DNA of 64,000 nucleotides from Microlunatus capsulatus (GCF_017876495.1 NZ_JAGIOB010000001.1:2728001-2792000), one strand, 5' to 3'. Counted from the stretch's first letter, positions 34,692 to 42,756 are shown. The notes: a model not told the origin generated them from the letters alone. Numbers and translations: made by a program.

Positions 34692-34712
34692 GTGCGCAGG
34701 ACGGACAGGTGA
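34692..34712 (+). CDS. Possible 6-codon leaderless mini-ORF before CYTH-CHAD gene
   Basis: GTG 34692 follows AAGGCT (34680-34685) by six bases, the leaderless spacing of this genome. It encodes only VRRTDR and its TGA (34710-34712) overlaps the GTG (34709-34711) of the next gene. It may deliver ribosomes to that start, which has no Shine-Dalgarno sequence. Prediction only. Confidence 0.3.
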   Translation: MRRTDR

Positions 34713-36208
34713 GCCGCCGCGGTCGCCGGTCCGACCGCGCCGGCCGGAAGGGCGCGGGTGCGGCGGTCGAGCCCCCGGCCCCGGTGGCCGAGGCCGGTCC
34801 CGCCCCGGCGGGCCGTTCGCGCCCGCCCGGCCAGCGGCTGTTCGACATGCCCTACAGCGCGGTCGCCCCGCGGCTGGTCCACCCCGACCTCGGGCTGCAC
34901 AACCTCGTCTCGCGCGCCGGCCACAACGCGGCGTACACGATCGACGTCACCCTGCTGGACGCGCCGGACCACCGGCTGATCCGCTCCGGTGTGCTGCTGG
35001 CGCACCGGGTGCTCGACGGCCGGGGCGAGTGGTACCTGACCGCGCCCGACTGGGAGCCGCTGCTGCCCCGGGACCGGATCGAGCTGATGGGCCACAGCGA
35101 CCTGCCCGACGAGCTGGCCGACCTCATCCGGCCGCTGCGCCGCCGGGCGGCGCTGGGCCCGGTCGCCGCCCTCACCTGCGACCGGCGCGAGTTCGCCCTG
35201 CGCGACGCCGAGGGCGAGACCCTGGCGCTGCTCCGCGACGACAAGGTGACCGTCCGCCGCGGCGGGCTGACCACCGCGCGCTACCGCGAGGTCGTCGTGA
35301 CCCCGGTCGGCCGGGGCCTGGACGAGGACCAGACGGCGTGGCTGGAGCGGGCGCTGACCGGCGTCGGCTCGACGGTCGTCACCCGGTTCCCCCGGCTGGT
35401 CGCGCGGCTCGGCGCCCCCGCCACCGGGCCCAGCGACGTGCCGGAGGTGGACCCGCCGGCGCCCGACGCCTCCTTCAAGCGGTTCCTCGGCCAGCTGCTG
35501 GGCCGGCGCCTGCGCGCGCTCGTCGAGGCCGACCTCGCCGTCCGCGGCGGCGACCCCGACGCCCCCGCCCGGGTGCGCGCCGCGGCGGCCGTGCTGGCCG
35601 CCGAGCTCGACGGCCTCCGGGTCGGCGTCGACGCCGACTGGCTGCCCGACCTGGCCGACGAGCTGGGCTGGCTCGTCGGGCCCGACGACGACCCGGCGGA
35701 GCGGGTGGTCGCGCGGCTGCGCAGCCAGCGCCACCTCGCCCTGCTCGACGGCCTCGTCGGCACCGCCCGCGCGCCGCGGCTCGGCGAGCGCGGGGCCGCC
35801 CCGGCCGCCGCCGAGCTGGACCGGCTGCTGACCACCGCCGTCGACGACCTCGCCGCCGCGGTCGGCGCGGCCGGGGTCGACGGCCCGGCGAGCGCCTGGG
35901 CCGACGTCGCGGTGCGGCTGCGCCGGCTGGAGGCGCTGGCCGCGCTCGCGGCCCCCGTGCTGCCGGCCCGCTCCGCCGAGGTCCTCCGCCGGCTGCGCAA
36001 GCCCCGGCGCCGGCTGGACGCCGTGTGCGCCGGACCCGTCGACGAGCAGGCCGCGCTGACCGCGGCCGCCGCCCTGGACCCGGCGGCCGCCTTCGCCGCC
36101 GGCCGGGCCTGGGAGCGCCAGGTCGGGGAGTCCCGGCGCGCCCGCGAGGCCTTCCGCACCGCCGCCGCCCGGTCGACCGGCCGGCTGCGCGAGCGGACGG
36201 GCCGGTGA
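34709..36208 (+). CDS. CYTH-like and CHAD domain protein
   Basis: 499 residues from GTG. After a basic, Pro-rich N-terminus, residues about 45-235 follow a CYTH-like strand order, but the ExExK signature of triphosphate hydrolases is absent. Residues about 255-495 form the helical CHAD domain (RFLGQLLGRRLRALVEAD; VRAAAAVLAAELDGLR; LRRLRKPRRRLDAVC) with the regular Arg/Lys/His positions that bind polyphosphate. Function is unproven; CHAD proteins associate with polyphosphate granules. The first domain could be another fold. It overlaps tmk by GTGA. Confidence 0.6.
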   Translation: MSRRGRRSDRAGRKGAGAAVEPPAPVAEAGPAPAGRSRPPGQRLFDMPYSAVAPRLVHPDLGLHNLVSRAGHNAAYTIDVTLLDAPDHRLIRSGVLLAHRVLDGRGEWYLTAPDWEPLLPRDRIELMGHSDLPDELADLIRPLRRRAALGPVAALTCDRREFALRDAEGETLALLRDDKVTVRRGGLTTARYREVVVTPVGRGLDEDQTAWLERALTGVGSTVVTRFPRLVARLGAPATGPSDVPEVDPPAPDASFKRFLGQLLGRRLRALVEADLAVRGGDPDAPARVRAAAAVLAAELDGLRVGVDADWLPDLADELGWLVGPDDDPAERVVARLRSQRHLALLDGLVGTARAPRLGERGAAPAAAELDRLLTTAVDDLAAAVGAAGVDGPASAWADVAVRLRRLEALAALAAPVLPARSAEVLRRLRKPRRRLDAVCAGPVDEQAALTAAAALDPAAAFAAGRAWERQVGESRRAREAFRTAAARSTGRLRERTGR

Positions 36209-36870
36209 GCGCGCGTGGCGTCTTCGTCGTCTTCGAGGGCGGGGACGGGGTGGGCAAGTCGACCCAGGTCGAGCAGCTCTGCACGGCCCTGGCGCCGACC
36301 GGCCGGGAGGTCGTCCGCACCTTCGAGCCGGGGGACTCGGTGCTGGGCGCGAAGATCCGCCGGCTGGTGCTGGACCCTGAGACCGGCGACCTCGCCCCCC
36401 GCGCGGAGGCGCTGCTCTACGCCGCCGACAAGGCGCAGCACCTGCACGCGGTCGTCCGGCCGGCGCTGGCCCGCGGGGCCGTGGTGGTCTGCGACCGCTA
36501 CGTCGACTCGATGCTGGCCTACCAGGGGGCGGGCCGGGTGCTGGCCGAGGCCGAGGTGGAGCAGGTGGCGCGCTGGGCCACCGAGGACCTGCGGCCCGAC
36601 CTCACGGTGCTGCTGGACGTCGACCCCCGCCGGGCCGTGCACACCAAGGTGGCCAAGGACCGCCTCGAGGCGGCGGGGGAGACCTTCCACGCGCGGGCCC
36701 GCGCCTCCTTCCTGGCCCTGGCCGCGCGGGAGCCGGCCCGCTACCTCGTGCTGGACGCCCGGCGCACCGTCGAGGACCTGGCCGCCGTGGTCTCGGCGCG
36801 GGTCCGGGCGCTGCTGGAGGACGGGACGGGCCCGGGGCTGTCGGAGGTCTCGGGCAGACTGGCGCCATGA
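36205..36870 (+). CDS. tmk: dTMP kinase
   Basis: 221 residues from GTG. P-loop FEGGDGVGKSTQVEQL at 10-25, DRY motif CDRYVDSMLAYQG near 95, and the LDVDP strand; the lid arginine region is DRLEAAGETFHARAR. It phosphorylates dTMP to dTDP for DNA synthesis. It sits between the CYTH-CHAD gene and holB; its stop overlaps the ATG of an 11-codon mini-ORF. Confidence 0.95.
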   Translation: MSARGVFVVFEGGDGVGKSTQVEQLCTALAPTGREVVRTFEPGDSVLGAKIRRLVLDPETGDLAPRAEALLYAADKAQHLHAVVRPALARGAVVVCDRYVDSMLAYQGAGRVLAEAEVEQVARWATEDLRPDLTVLLDVDPRRAVHTKVAKDRLEAAGETFHARARASFLALAAREPARYLVLDARRTVEDLAAVVSARVRALLEDGTGPGLSEVSGRLAP

Positions 36871-36902
36871 GCTCCTCCCGCGCCCGCGGCGCCCGCCGGT
36901 GA
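36867..36902 (+). CDS. Relay mini-ORF (11 codons) joining tmk to holB
   Basis: ATG 36867-36869 overlaps the tmk stop (36868-36870), and its own TGA (36900-36902) overlaps the holB GTG (36899-36901). The peptide is MSSSRARGARR. CAGACT (36855-36860) lies six bases before the ATG, so it could also be read from a leaderless transcript. holB has no Shine-Dalgarno sequence of its own. The double stop-start overlap makes coupled translation plausible; expression is not shown. Confidence 0.4.
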   Translation: MSSSRARGARR

Positions 36903-38068
36903 GCGCGCCGGCGACGTCGGTCGCCCCCCTGGGCGGGGTGTGGGCCGACCTGGTGGGCCAGGAGGGCGCGGCCGAGACCCTCCGGCGCGCCGTGGCCGGC
37001 GAGCGGCACGCGATGAGCCACGCCTGGCTGTTCACCGGGCCGCCCGGCTCCGGCCGGTCCAACGCCGCCCGCGCCTTCGCCGCGGCCCTGCAGTGCCCGC
37101 GCGGCGGCTGCGGGGAGTGCACCCAGTGCCGCACCGCGCTCAGCGGCGCGCACCCCGACGTCACCCTGGTCCGGACCGAGATGCTCTCCATCGGCGTCGA
37201 CGAGGTCCGCGACCTGGTCCGCCGGGCGGCCATGAGCCCCACGCTCGGCCGGCGCCAGGTGATCGTCGTCGAGGACGCCGACCGGGTGACCGAGCGCGGC
37301 GCCGACGCGCTGCTCAAGAGCATCGAGGAGCCGGCGCCGCTGACGGTCTGGGTGCTCTGCGCGCCCACCGCCGACGACGTCGTGGTGACCATCCGCTCGC
37401 GCTGCCGCAGCCTCAAGCTGCAGACCCCGTCGACCGACGCGGTGGCGCGGCTGCTGGAGACCCGCGACGGCGTCGAGCCCGAGCTGGCCGCCTTCGTCGC
37501 CCGCGTCGCCCAGGGGCACGTCGGCCGGGCCCGCGCCCTGGCCCGGCACGAGCCCGCGCGTGAGCGTCGGCGGCAGATCCTGCAGATCCCCAGCCAGCTC
37601 GGCGACCTCGGGGCGTGCCTGCGGGCCGCCGCGACGCTGGTGGAGGCGTGCGCCGCCGAGGCGAGCGCGGCGACGGCCGAGCTGGACGCCAAGGAGCGGG
37701 CCGCCCTGGAGGAGGCGCTGGGCTTCGGCACCCGCGGCGCGCGGCCCCGGCAGGCGGCGTCGGCCCTCAAGGAGCTGGAGGACCAGCAGAAGGCCCGGGC
37801 CAAGCGCTACCAGCGCGACGCCCTCGACCGCGCGCTCACCGAGCTCACCGGCTACTACCGCGACGTGCTCAGCGTGCAGACCCGCTCGGGGGCGCCGCTG
37901 GTCAACAGCGACCTGGAGCCGGCCGTCAACGTCCTCGCCCGGCGCTCCACGCCGGAGTCGACGCTGCGCCGGATCGACGCCCTGCTGGCCTGCCGGACGG
38001 CGTTGGAGGGCAACGTCGCTCCGCTGCTCGCGGTGGAGTCGACGTTGGTCGCGCTGGTCCAGGGCTGA
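36899..38068 (+). CDS. holB: DNA polymerase III subunit delta'
   Basis: 389 residues from GTG. N-terminal AAA+ clamp-loader fold: VGQEGAAETLRRAV, P-loop-like TGPPGSGRSNAARAF near 46 in which Arg replaces the usual Lys (delta' is not an ATPase, so this is expected), zinc-binding CPRGGCGECTQC near 66-77, and VVEDADRVTERGADALLKSIEEP. The C-terminal collar domain follows. It is the stator of the replicative clamp loader. Start chosen for the overlap with the mini-ORF. Confidence 0.93.
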   Translation: MSAPATSVAPLGGVWADLVGQEGAAETLRRAVAGERHAMSHAWLFTGPPGSGRSNAARAFAAALQCPRGGCGECTQCRTALSGAHPDVTLVRTEMLSIGVDEVRDLVRRAAMSPTLGRRQVIVVEDADRVTERGADALLKSIEEPAPLTVWVLCAPTADDVVVTIRSRCRSLKLQTPSTDAVARLLETRDGVEPELAAFVARVAQGHVGRARALARHEPARERRRQILQIPSQLGDLGACLRAAATLVEACAAEASAATAELDAKERAALEEALGFGTRGARPRQAASALKELEDQQKARAKRYQRDALDRALTELTGYYRDVLSVQTRSGAPLVNSDLEPAVNVLARRSTPESTLRRIDALLACRTALEGNVAPLLAVESTLVALVQG

Positions 38069-38110
38069 GGCCGCGGACCCCGCGAGGTCGAGTTTTCGGC
38101 CGAACTGGAG

Positions 38111-38116
38111 TAACGT
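38111..38116 (+). promoter_or_regulatory. -10-like element before the candidate small RNA
   Basis: TAACGT, 8 bases before the 5' arm of the structured region at 38125. No good -35 is seen. Supports, weakly, independent transcription of the downstream RNA. Confidence 0.3.
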
Positions 38117-38124
38117 CAGCCGTG

Positions 38125-38213
38125 GTTGCCGGAGGGGACGAACCCCCGAGCGTCCTCTCCGACAACTGAAACCGTTGAACCGTCAAGAGCCCCGTGCCAC
38201 CGGCACGGGGCTC
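38125..38213 (+). ncRNA. Candidate small RNA with C-rich loop and intrinsic terminator
   Basis: After holB a 16-position stem (38125-38140 with 38151-38166, one mismatch and one G-U pair) closes a loop AACCCCCGAG. A linker follows, then a perfect 12-bp hairpin GAGCCCCGTGCC / GGCACGGGGCTC (38187-38213, loop ACC). TAACGT at 38111-38116 could be its -10. The C-rich loop recalls 6C-type RNAs, whose loops bind G-rich ribosome sites, but it has five C and only one such loop. It might also be a structured holB 3' end. Confidence 0.4.
38187..38213 (+). terminator. Perfect 12-bp hairpin ending the topA-holB transcription unit or small RNA
   Basis: GAGCCCCGTGCC, loop ACC, GGCACGGGGCTC. Followed by TCGTCGTCC, not a U-tract. 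The next 390 bases (38214-38605) contain no gene; they hold the promoter and leader of the Rpf-LysM gene. Confidence 0.7.
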
Positions 38214-38476
38214 TCGTCGTCCCCGGGCCGGTCCGGGGCGGGCGAGGGCCGGCGCGCCGCATCGTGCGGTCGGACCGCTCCGGCACGCGCGGATCTGCCG
38301 CCGCAGGCGCCGACCGGCCGCCGCGGGACGCGAACGGCTGCGCCGACCGGCAGCCCATCCGCTCGGTGGCGGCCCTCGCGCACGGCTCGGCCCCGCCGTC
38401 CAGCCCTCCGTCGACGACGGATTCCGTCGTTGCGGGTAAGCGGTTTCCGACCGCGCCCGGAGACGTCGCCGTCAAG

Positions 38477-38506
38477 TTGCGCTCAGCGGATTCTTACCCG
38501 TACGGT
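38477..38506 (+). promoter_or_regulatory. Candidate promoter of the riboswitch-controlled Rpf-LysM gene
   Basis: TTGCGC (38477-38482) and TACGGT (38501-38506) separated by 18 bases. Transcription would begin near 38513, about 90 bases before the aptamer. Confidence 0.4.
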
Positions 38507-38605
38507 GTCCCTGGTTCGTGACCTGCCCGTGATCTGACGGTGTCGGAAGCGTGACCAAGAGCAAGGCCGACCGGCGCTCGGGGCGCGGGTCGGAACGCGG
38601 GTCCG

Positions 38606-38783
38606 TTGCGCCGAACTTCGCTGGGCGGACCCCTCGCCGGGACAGTCCCGGGCGCAGCGGAGGTGGAGGAACCACTCGGGATCCCGTCCGCGGGAGCCCT
38701 GGGGTGAAGCGCTCGAACCGTCGGTTCGGCGAGCGCCGGGCACCTGACTCGCCCGAACCCGTCAGCTAACTTCACAGGCGTCA
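38606..38783 (+). promoter_or_regulatory. c-di-AMP riboswitch (ydaO/yuaA class)
   Basis: The conserved core of the class is readable: GCGCCGAAC at the 5' end, GGTGGAGGAACCAC near 38661-38674, TGGGGTGAAGC near 38700, and the 3' signature CCCGAACCCGTCAGCTAAC ending in CACAGGCG. P1 can form between GCGCC (38608-38612) and GGCGT (38777-38781). Riboswitches of this class bind c-di-AMP and commonly precede rpf and other cell-wall hydrolase genes in actinobacteria, turning them off. Here it precedes exactly such a gene. Confidence 0.88.
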
Positions 38784-38801
38784 GTCAGGAAAGGTACTGA
38801 C
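38780..38801 (+). promoter_or_regulatory. Hairpin enclosing the ribosome site after the c-di-AMP aptamer
   Basis: GTCAGT (38780-38785) and ACTGAC (38796-38801) form a stem with the purine-rich AGGAAAGG in its loop. Its 5' arm shares bases 38780-38781 with the P1 helix, so ligand-stabilised P1 and this hairpin compete. This is a plausible translational expression platform. Confidence 0.45.
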
Positions 38802-38805
38802 GACG

Positions 38806-39447
38806 TTGTTGACGTCCACCCTCATGAAGCGCCTCGTCGGCGTGCTGGCCTCGCTGGCCCTCGCCCTCGGCCTCGTCTCCCTCGCCACCCCGCCCGCCTC
38901 GGCCGCCAGCACCGTCTGGGACAAGGTCGCCCGCTGCGAGAGCGGCGGCAACTGGAAGATCAACACGGGCAACGGCTACTACGGCGGCCTGCAGTTCTCC
39001 AGCCGCACCTGGTCCGGCTTCGGCGGCGGCAAGTACGCCTCGAAGGCCCACAAGGCGAGCAAGGGCGAGCAGATCGCCGTCGCCCGTCGGGTGCTCGCCT
39101 CCCAGGGCGCGGGCGCCTGGCCCACCTGCGGCCGTAAGGCCGGCCTCTCCAAGAGCAACGGCCACGCGAGCAAGAGCGCGACGCCGTCCAGCAACCCGGG
39201 CGCGAAGAAGTCCAGCTCGGCCAAGAAGTCCTCGTCGGCGAAGAAGTCCTCCTCGGCGAAGAAGTCCACCGCCAAGAAGTCGAGCTCCAAGGCGAGGACG
39301 ACCAAGGTCAAGAGCGGTGACACGCTCGCCAAGATCGCCCACCGGCACGCGGTGAAGGGCGGCTGGAAGGGCCTCTGGAAGCTCAACAAGAAGACGCTGA
39401 AGAACCCGAACCGGATCAAGGTCGGTCAGGTTCTCCGGCTCCGCTGA
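38806..39447 (+). CDS. Resuscitation-promoting-factor-like transglycosylase with LysM domain
   Basis: 213 residues from TTG 38806, or 207 from ATG 38824 (MKRLVGVLASLALALGL). TTG lies 11 bases after AGGAAAGG, while the ATG has no ribosome site, so the start is open. A signal peptide ends at ASA near residue 33. The Rpf fold follows: VWDKVARCESGGNW with the catalytic Glu near 45, then GYYGGLQFSSRTWSGFGG. A Ser/Lys linker built of KKSS repeats leads to a C-terminal LysM (KSGDTLAKIAHRH...RIKVGQVLRLR) that binds peptidoglycan. Secreted cell-wall lytic enzyme controlled by the c-di-AMP riboswitch. Confidence 0.92.
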   Translation: MLTSTLMKRLVGVLASLALALGLVSLATPPASAASTVWDKVARCESGGNWKINTGNGYYGGLQFSSRTWSGFGGGKYASKAHKASKGEQIAVARRVLASQGAGAWPTCGRKAGLSKSNGHASKSATPSSNPGAKKSSSAKKSSSAKKSSSAKKSTAKKSSSKARTTKVKSGDTLAKIAHRHAVKGGWKGLWKLNKKTLKNPNRIKVGQVLRLR

Positions 39448-39493
39448 CCAACATGGCGCGGGTGGGACCCTGCCCCCCAGAACGCCCACCCGA

Positions 39494-39527
39494 GGAAGCC
39501 CGGCAGACCCGCATCTGCCGGGCTTCC
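39494..39527 (+). terminator. Intrinsic-type terminator after the Rpf-LysM gene
   Basis: Perfect 14-bp stem GGAAGCCCGGCAGA / TCTGCCGGGCTTCC with loop CCCGCA, 47 bases past the stop, followed by GCTCTTCCC. Confidence 0.75.
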
Positions 39528-39598
39528 GCTCTTCCCTGACCAGGTCGGCCCCCGCTGACCGGATGGTCCCGACGAGCGCCGCGTCCTAGGCTGGGCCC

Positions 39599-40585
39599 AT
39601 GGCTCGGGTGATGGCGGTCTCGTTCGAGCGCTACGGGCGGCTCTACTACCTGGACCCCGGTGAGCGGGAGTACCGCGTCGGGGACCGGGTGCTGGTGCCG
39701 ACCGACTCCGGGCCCGAGGTGGCCGAGTGCGTGTGGGCGCCCGAGTGGGTCGAGGACGGCGGCTTCGCCGACCTCCCCGTGTGCGCCGGCCCGGCGCAGG
39801 ACGCGCACCTGGTGCGCGACGAGGAGAACCGCCGCCGCCGGGCCCAGGCCAAGCTGGTGGCCAAGAAGCTGGTCCGCACCCACGGGCTGCCGATGAAGGT
39901 GGTCGGCGTCGACGTCGTCGGCACCGGGGACCACGACCAGCTGACGGTCCTCTACTTCACCGCCCCGCACCGGGTGGACTTCCGCGCGCTGGTGGGCGAG
40001 CTCGCCCGGGCGCTCCGCAGCCGGATCGACCTGCGGCAGGTGGGCAGCCGGGACGCCGCCAGCATCACCGGCGGGCTGGGCAGCTGCGGGCGCGACCTGT
40101 GCTGCGCCACCTTCCTCAAGGACTTCGAGCCCGTGAGCCTGCGGATGGCCAAGGCGCAGGACCTGCCGCCGAACCCGCTCAAGATCTCCGGGGCCTGCGG
40201 CCGGCTGATGTGCTGCCTCAAGTACGAGCACCCCCTCTACGTGGAGTTCGCCGCGACCGCGCCCGCCGTCGGCAGCGCGGTGACCACCGAGCAGGGCGAC
40301 GGGGTCGTCGTCGGCCACTCGGTGCCGGCCGACGCGGTCCTCGTGCGGATGAAGGACAGCGGGCAGGTCTCCAGCTGCGCGAAGGCCGGCGTCTGCGGCT
40401 CCCGCCAGGTGTTCGCCACCCGCACCGAGGAGCTGCCGCCCGCCACGTCGGCGGCGCTCGCGGAGCCGTCCGCCGAGAGTCCCGCACCGGAGCCGGCCGA
40501 CGCCGACGATCCCGGCGCGGGCACGTCGGCGCGGACGGGCAAGCCGCGCACCCGTCGCCGTCGGCGGACCGCCCCGCCCTCCTGA
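39599..40585 (+). CDS. ricT: PSP1-domain protein, RicT/YaaT-like
   Basis: 328 residues from ATG, six bases after TAGGCT (39587-39592): a leaderless start. The PSP1 core is clear: GDRVLVPTDSGPEVAECVW, YYFTAP-type VLYFTAPHRVDFRALV, GSRDAASITGGLGSCGRDLCCATFL and GACGRLMCCLKYEHPLY; the paired Cys residues bind Fe-S clusters in Bacillus RicT. RicT assists RNase Y and biofilm/sporulation control in Firmicutes; the actinobacterial role is unknown. Basic C-terminal tail. Confidence 0.9.
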   Translation: MARVMAVSFERYGRLYYLDPGEREYRVGDRVLVPTDSGPEVAECVWAPEWVEDGGFADLPVCAGPAQDAHLVRDEENRRRRAQAKLVAKKLVRTHGLPMKVVGVDVVGTGDHDQLTVLYFTAPHRVDFRALVGELARALRSRIDLRQVGSRDAASITGGLGSCGRDLCCATFLKDFEPVSLRMAKAQDLPPNPLKISGACGRLMCCLKYEHPLYVEFAATAPAVGSAVTTEQGDGVVVGHSVPADAVLVRMKDSGQVSSCAKAGVCGSRQVFATRTEELPPATSAALAEPSAESPAPEPADADDPGAGTSARTGKPRTRRRRRTAPPS

Positions 40586-40639
40586 GGCCGCCCGGCCGTC
40601 CGCCCCGCACCGGTTGCGGCCCGCCCGTACCCTCGCTCC

Positions 40640-42223
40640 ATGCCCGCCCGCCGACGTCGCTCGCTGGCGTCCGGGCTGGCCGTCCTCCTGCTGCTGGCCG
40701 GCTGCGCGCTGCCCGGGGGTGACCGCGCGCCCGCGCCGTCGCCCGAGCCCGCCACCGTGACGCCGACCGTCCCGGCGCTGCCCGCGCAGGGGCGCCCGCT
40801 GACCCCGGTCCCCGACGTGGCGCCCACCGGGTTCGCCGACCCGCCGCCGGGGCAGGGGACGGAGCGCTACCGCGCGCAGACCCTGACCTGGCGCCCGTGC
40901 GGGCGCGGCCTCCAGTGCACGACCGTGCTGGCCCCCTTGGACGCCGACGACCCGGACGGCCGGGCCCTGACCCTGGCGCTGGCCAAGCGGCCGGCGACGG
41001 CGGAGCCCCGACGCGGCACGCTGTTCGTCAACCCCGGGGGACCGGGCGGCTCGGGCCGGAACTACGTCGGCTACTTCGACGCCGAGGGCCTGGAGTCCTA
41101 CGACGTCGTCGGCTGGGACCCGCGCGGGGTGGGGGCCTCGACGCCCGTGCGCTGCTACGGCGCGGGTGACCTCGAGCGCTACCTCGCCGTCGACCTCTCG
41201 CCCGACGACGAGGCCGAGGAACAGGCGCTGGTGGCCGAGAACTACGCCTTCGGCCAGGCCTGCCTGCAGCACTCGGGGGCGCTGCTGGAGCACATCTCGA
41301 CCCAGGACACCGTCCGCGACCTCGAGCTGCTCCGCCAGCTGGTCGGCGACCCGCAGCTGCACTACTTCGGCGCCTCCTACGGCACCCGGATCGGCGCGCT
41401 CTACGCGGAGCTGTACCCGGCGACGGTGGGCCGGCTCGTCCTCGACGGCGCCGTGGACATCAGCGACGACGAGGCCGACGTCAGCCAGCTGGAGGGCTTC
41501 GAGCGCGCGCTGCGGCACTTCGCCCGGTGGGCGGCGACGTCGGAGGCCGGGCAGCCGCTGGGCACCAGCCAGGCGGCCGTGCTCAGCCGCGTCCGCCGGC
41601 TGCTCACCGGTCTCGACGCGCAGCCCCTGACGACGCCGGCCGGCCGCGTGCTGAGCCAGCAGCAGGGCGTCCAGGGCCTGCTGACCCCGCTCTACGGGCG
41701 CGAGCAGTGGCCCGACCTGCTCCGGGCCCTGACCTCGGCGGCGGGCGGGGACGGCCGCGGGCTGCTCGCCCTGGCCGACCAGGGCAACCAGCGGCGCACC
41801 GACGGCACCTACGGCCAGATCAACGACGCCTTCCCGGCCGTGCGCTGCCTCGACAGCCGCGAGACCAGCGTCGTCCGCGCCGAGGAGGAGGCGGCGGAGG
41901 CGGCCGTCCGGGTGCCCGTCCTGGGCCCGATCTCCGGCCCCGACCTGGTGTGCCCGTTGTGGCCGGTGGCGCCTGCGCCGGAGCCGCCGCGGATCACCGG
42001 CGAGGGGGCGGCCCCCGTCGTCGTCCTCGGCACCACCGGCGACCCCGCGACGCCGTACGAGAACGCCGTGACGATGGCGGGGCAGCTGCGCTCCGGGGTG
42101 CTGGTGACGCTGGAGGGGGAGGGGCACACGGCTTACGACCAGAGCGCCTGCGTCCGCGGCCTGGTGCTGCCCTACCTGCTCGGCGGGCCCCCGCCGGCCG
42201 ACGGGACCCGCTGCGCCGCCTGA
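40640..42223 (+). CDS. Secreted lipoprotein alpha/beta-hydrolase, TAP-like peptidase (S33)
   Basis: 527 residues from ATG; TACCCT stands six bases upstream (leaderless-type). A signal peptide ends in the lipobox LLLAGC at about residue 26. Catalytic residues: oxyanion loop NPGGPGGSG, nucleophile GASYGT near residue 246, acid in GTTGDPATPYE near 468 and His in GEGHTAYDQ near 495. The C-terminal part matches TAP-like domains. Relatives are tripeptidyl aminopeptidases and proline iminopeptidases of Streptomyces; expected at the outer face of the membrane. Confidence 0.92.
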   Translation: MPARRRRSLASGLAVLLLLAGCALPGGDRAPAPSPEPATVTPTVPALPAQGRPLTPVPDVAPTGFADPPPGQGTERYRAQTLTWRPCGRGLQCTTVLAPLDADDPDGRALTLALAKRPATAEPRRGTLFVNPGGPGGSGRNYVGYFDAEGLESYDVVGWDPRGVGASTPVRCYGAGDLERYLAVDLSPDDEAEEQALVAENYAFGQACLQHSGALLEHISTQDTVRDLELLRQLVGDPQLHYFGASYGTRIGALYAELYPATVGRLVLDGAVDISDDEADVSQLEGFERALRHFARWAATSEAGQPLGTSQAAVLSRVRRLLTGLDAQPLTTPAGRVLSQQQGVQGLLTPLYGREQWPDLLRALTSAAGGDGRGLLALADQGNQRRTDGTYGQINDAFPAVRCLDSRETSVVRAEEEAAEAAVRVPVLGPISGPDLVCPLWPVAPAPEPPRITGEGAAPVVVLGTTGDPATPYENAVTMAGQLRSGVLVTLEGEGHTAYDQSACVRGLVLPYLLGGPPPADGTRCAA

Positions 42224-42227
42224 GCGC

Positions 42228-42551
42228 TCAGGTCGGCTCGCCGTCGGTGGTGGTGCCGGGACCGGCCGGGTCGGCCGGCCCGGGCGGCGGACCCGCGGGG
42301 TCGGTGCCGCGCCGGTCGACGCCCGCGGACCCCGGGCCCGGGTCGGTCCAGGTGGCGGCGGGCCGGTCGGTGAAGGCGTAGGTCGCCCCGGCGCCGGCCA
42401 CCAGCCCGACGGTCACCAGCACGGTGCCCGCCAGCCAGCGTCGGGCTCGGCCGGGCGGGGTCGTCGTGGGTTCGGCAGCGGCCGCGGCGGCCGGTGCCGG
42501 GCCCTGCTCGAGGGCTCGGGTGGGGACGGGGAGGGGGTGCAGGTCGCTCAT
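42228..42551 (-). CDS. Small single-pass membrane protein, hypothetical
   Basis: 107 residues from ATG (complement 42549-42551) after GAGGCGAGA. Disordered Pro/Ala N-terminus, basic RARRWLAG, one membrane helix (about 40-60), then a Pro/Gly/Asp-rich outer tail. No family recognised. Four bases separate its stop from that of the convergent peptidase. Confidence 0.65.
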   Translation of the reverse strand: MSDLHPLPVPTRALEQGPAPAAAAAAEPTTTPPGRARRWLAGTVLVTVGLVAGAGATYAFTDRPAATWTDPGPGSAGVDRRGTDPAGPPPGPADPAGPGTTTDGEPT

Positions 42552-42756
42552 CGTCTCGCCTCTCGCCTGACGGCGCTCGTGGTCGGGTGCGACCACCGTC
42601 GCGGGCCCGGCTGTGCGGGAGCCGGGAGCGGCCTGGGCGCCGGCTGGGGCTCCGCTGTGCGTCCCTGTGCACCCGTCCGCGGCGCCGCTTCGACGTCGGG
42701 GCGCCGGGTCGATATAGTGGGCGACCGTGCGCGAGCGGCATGCCGCCCGCGCGCAG

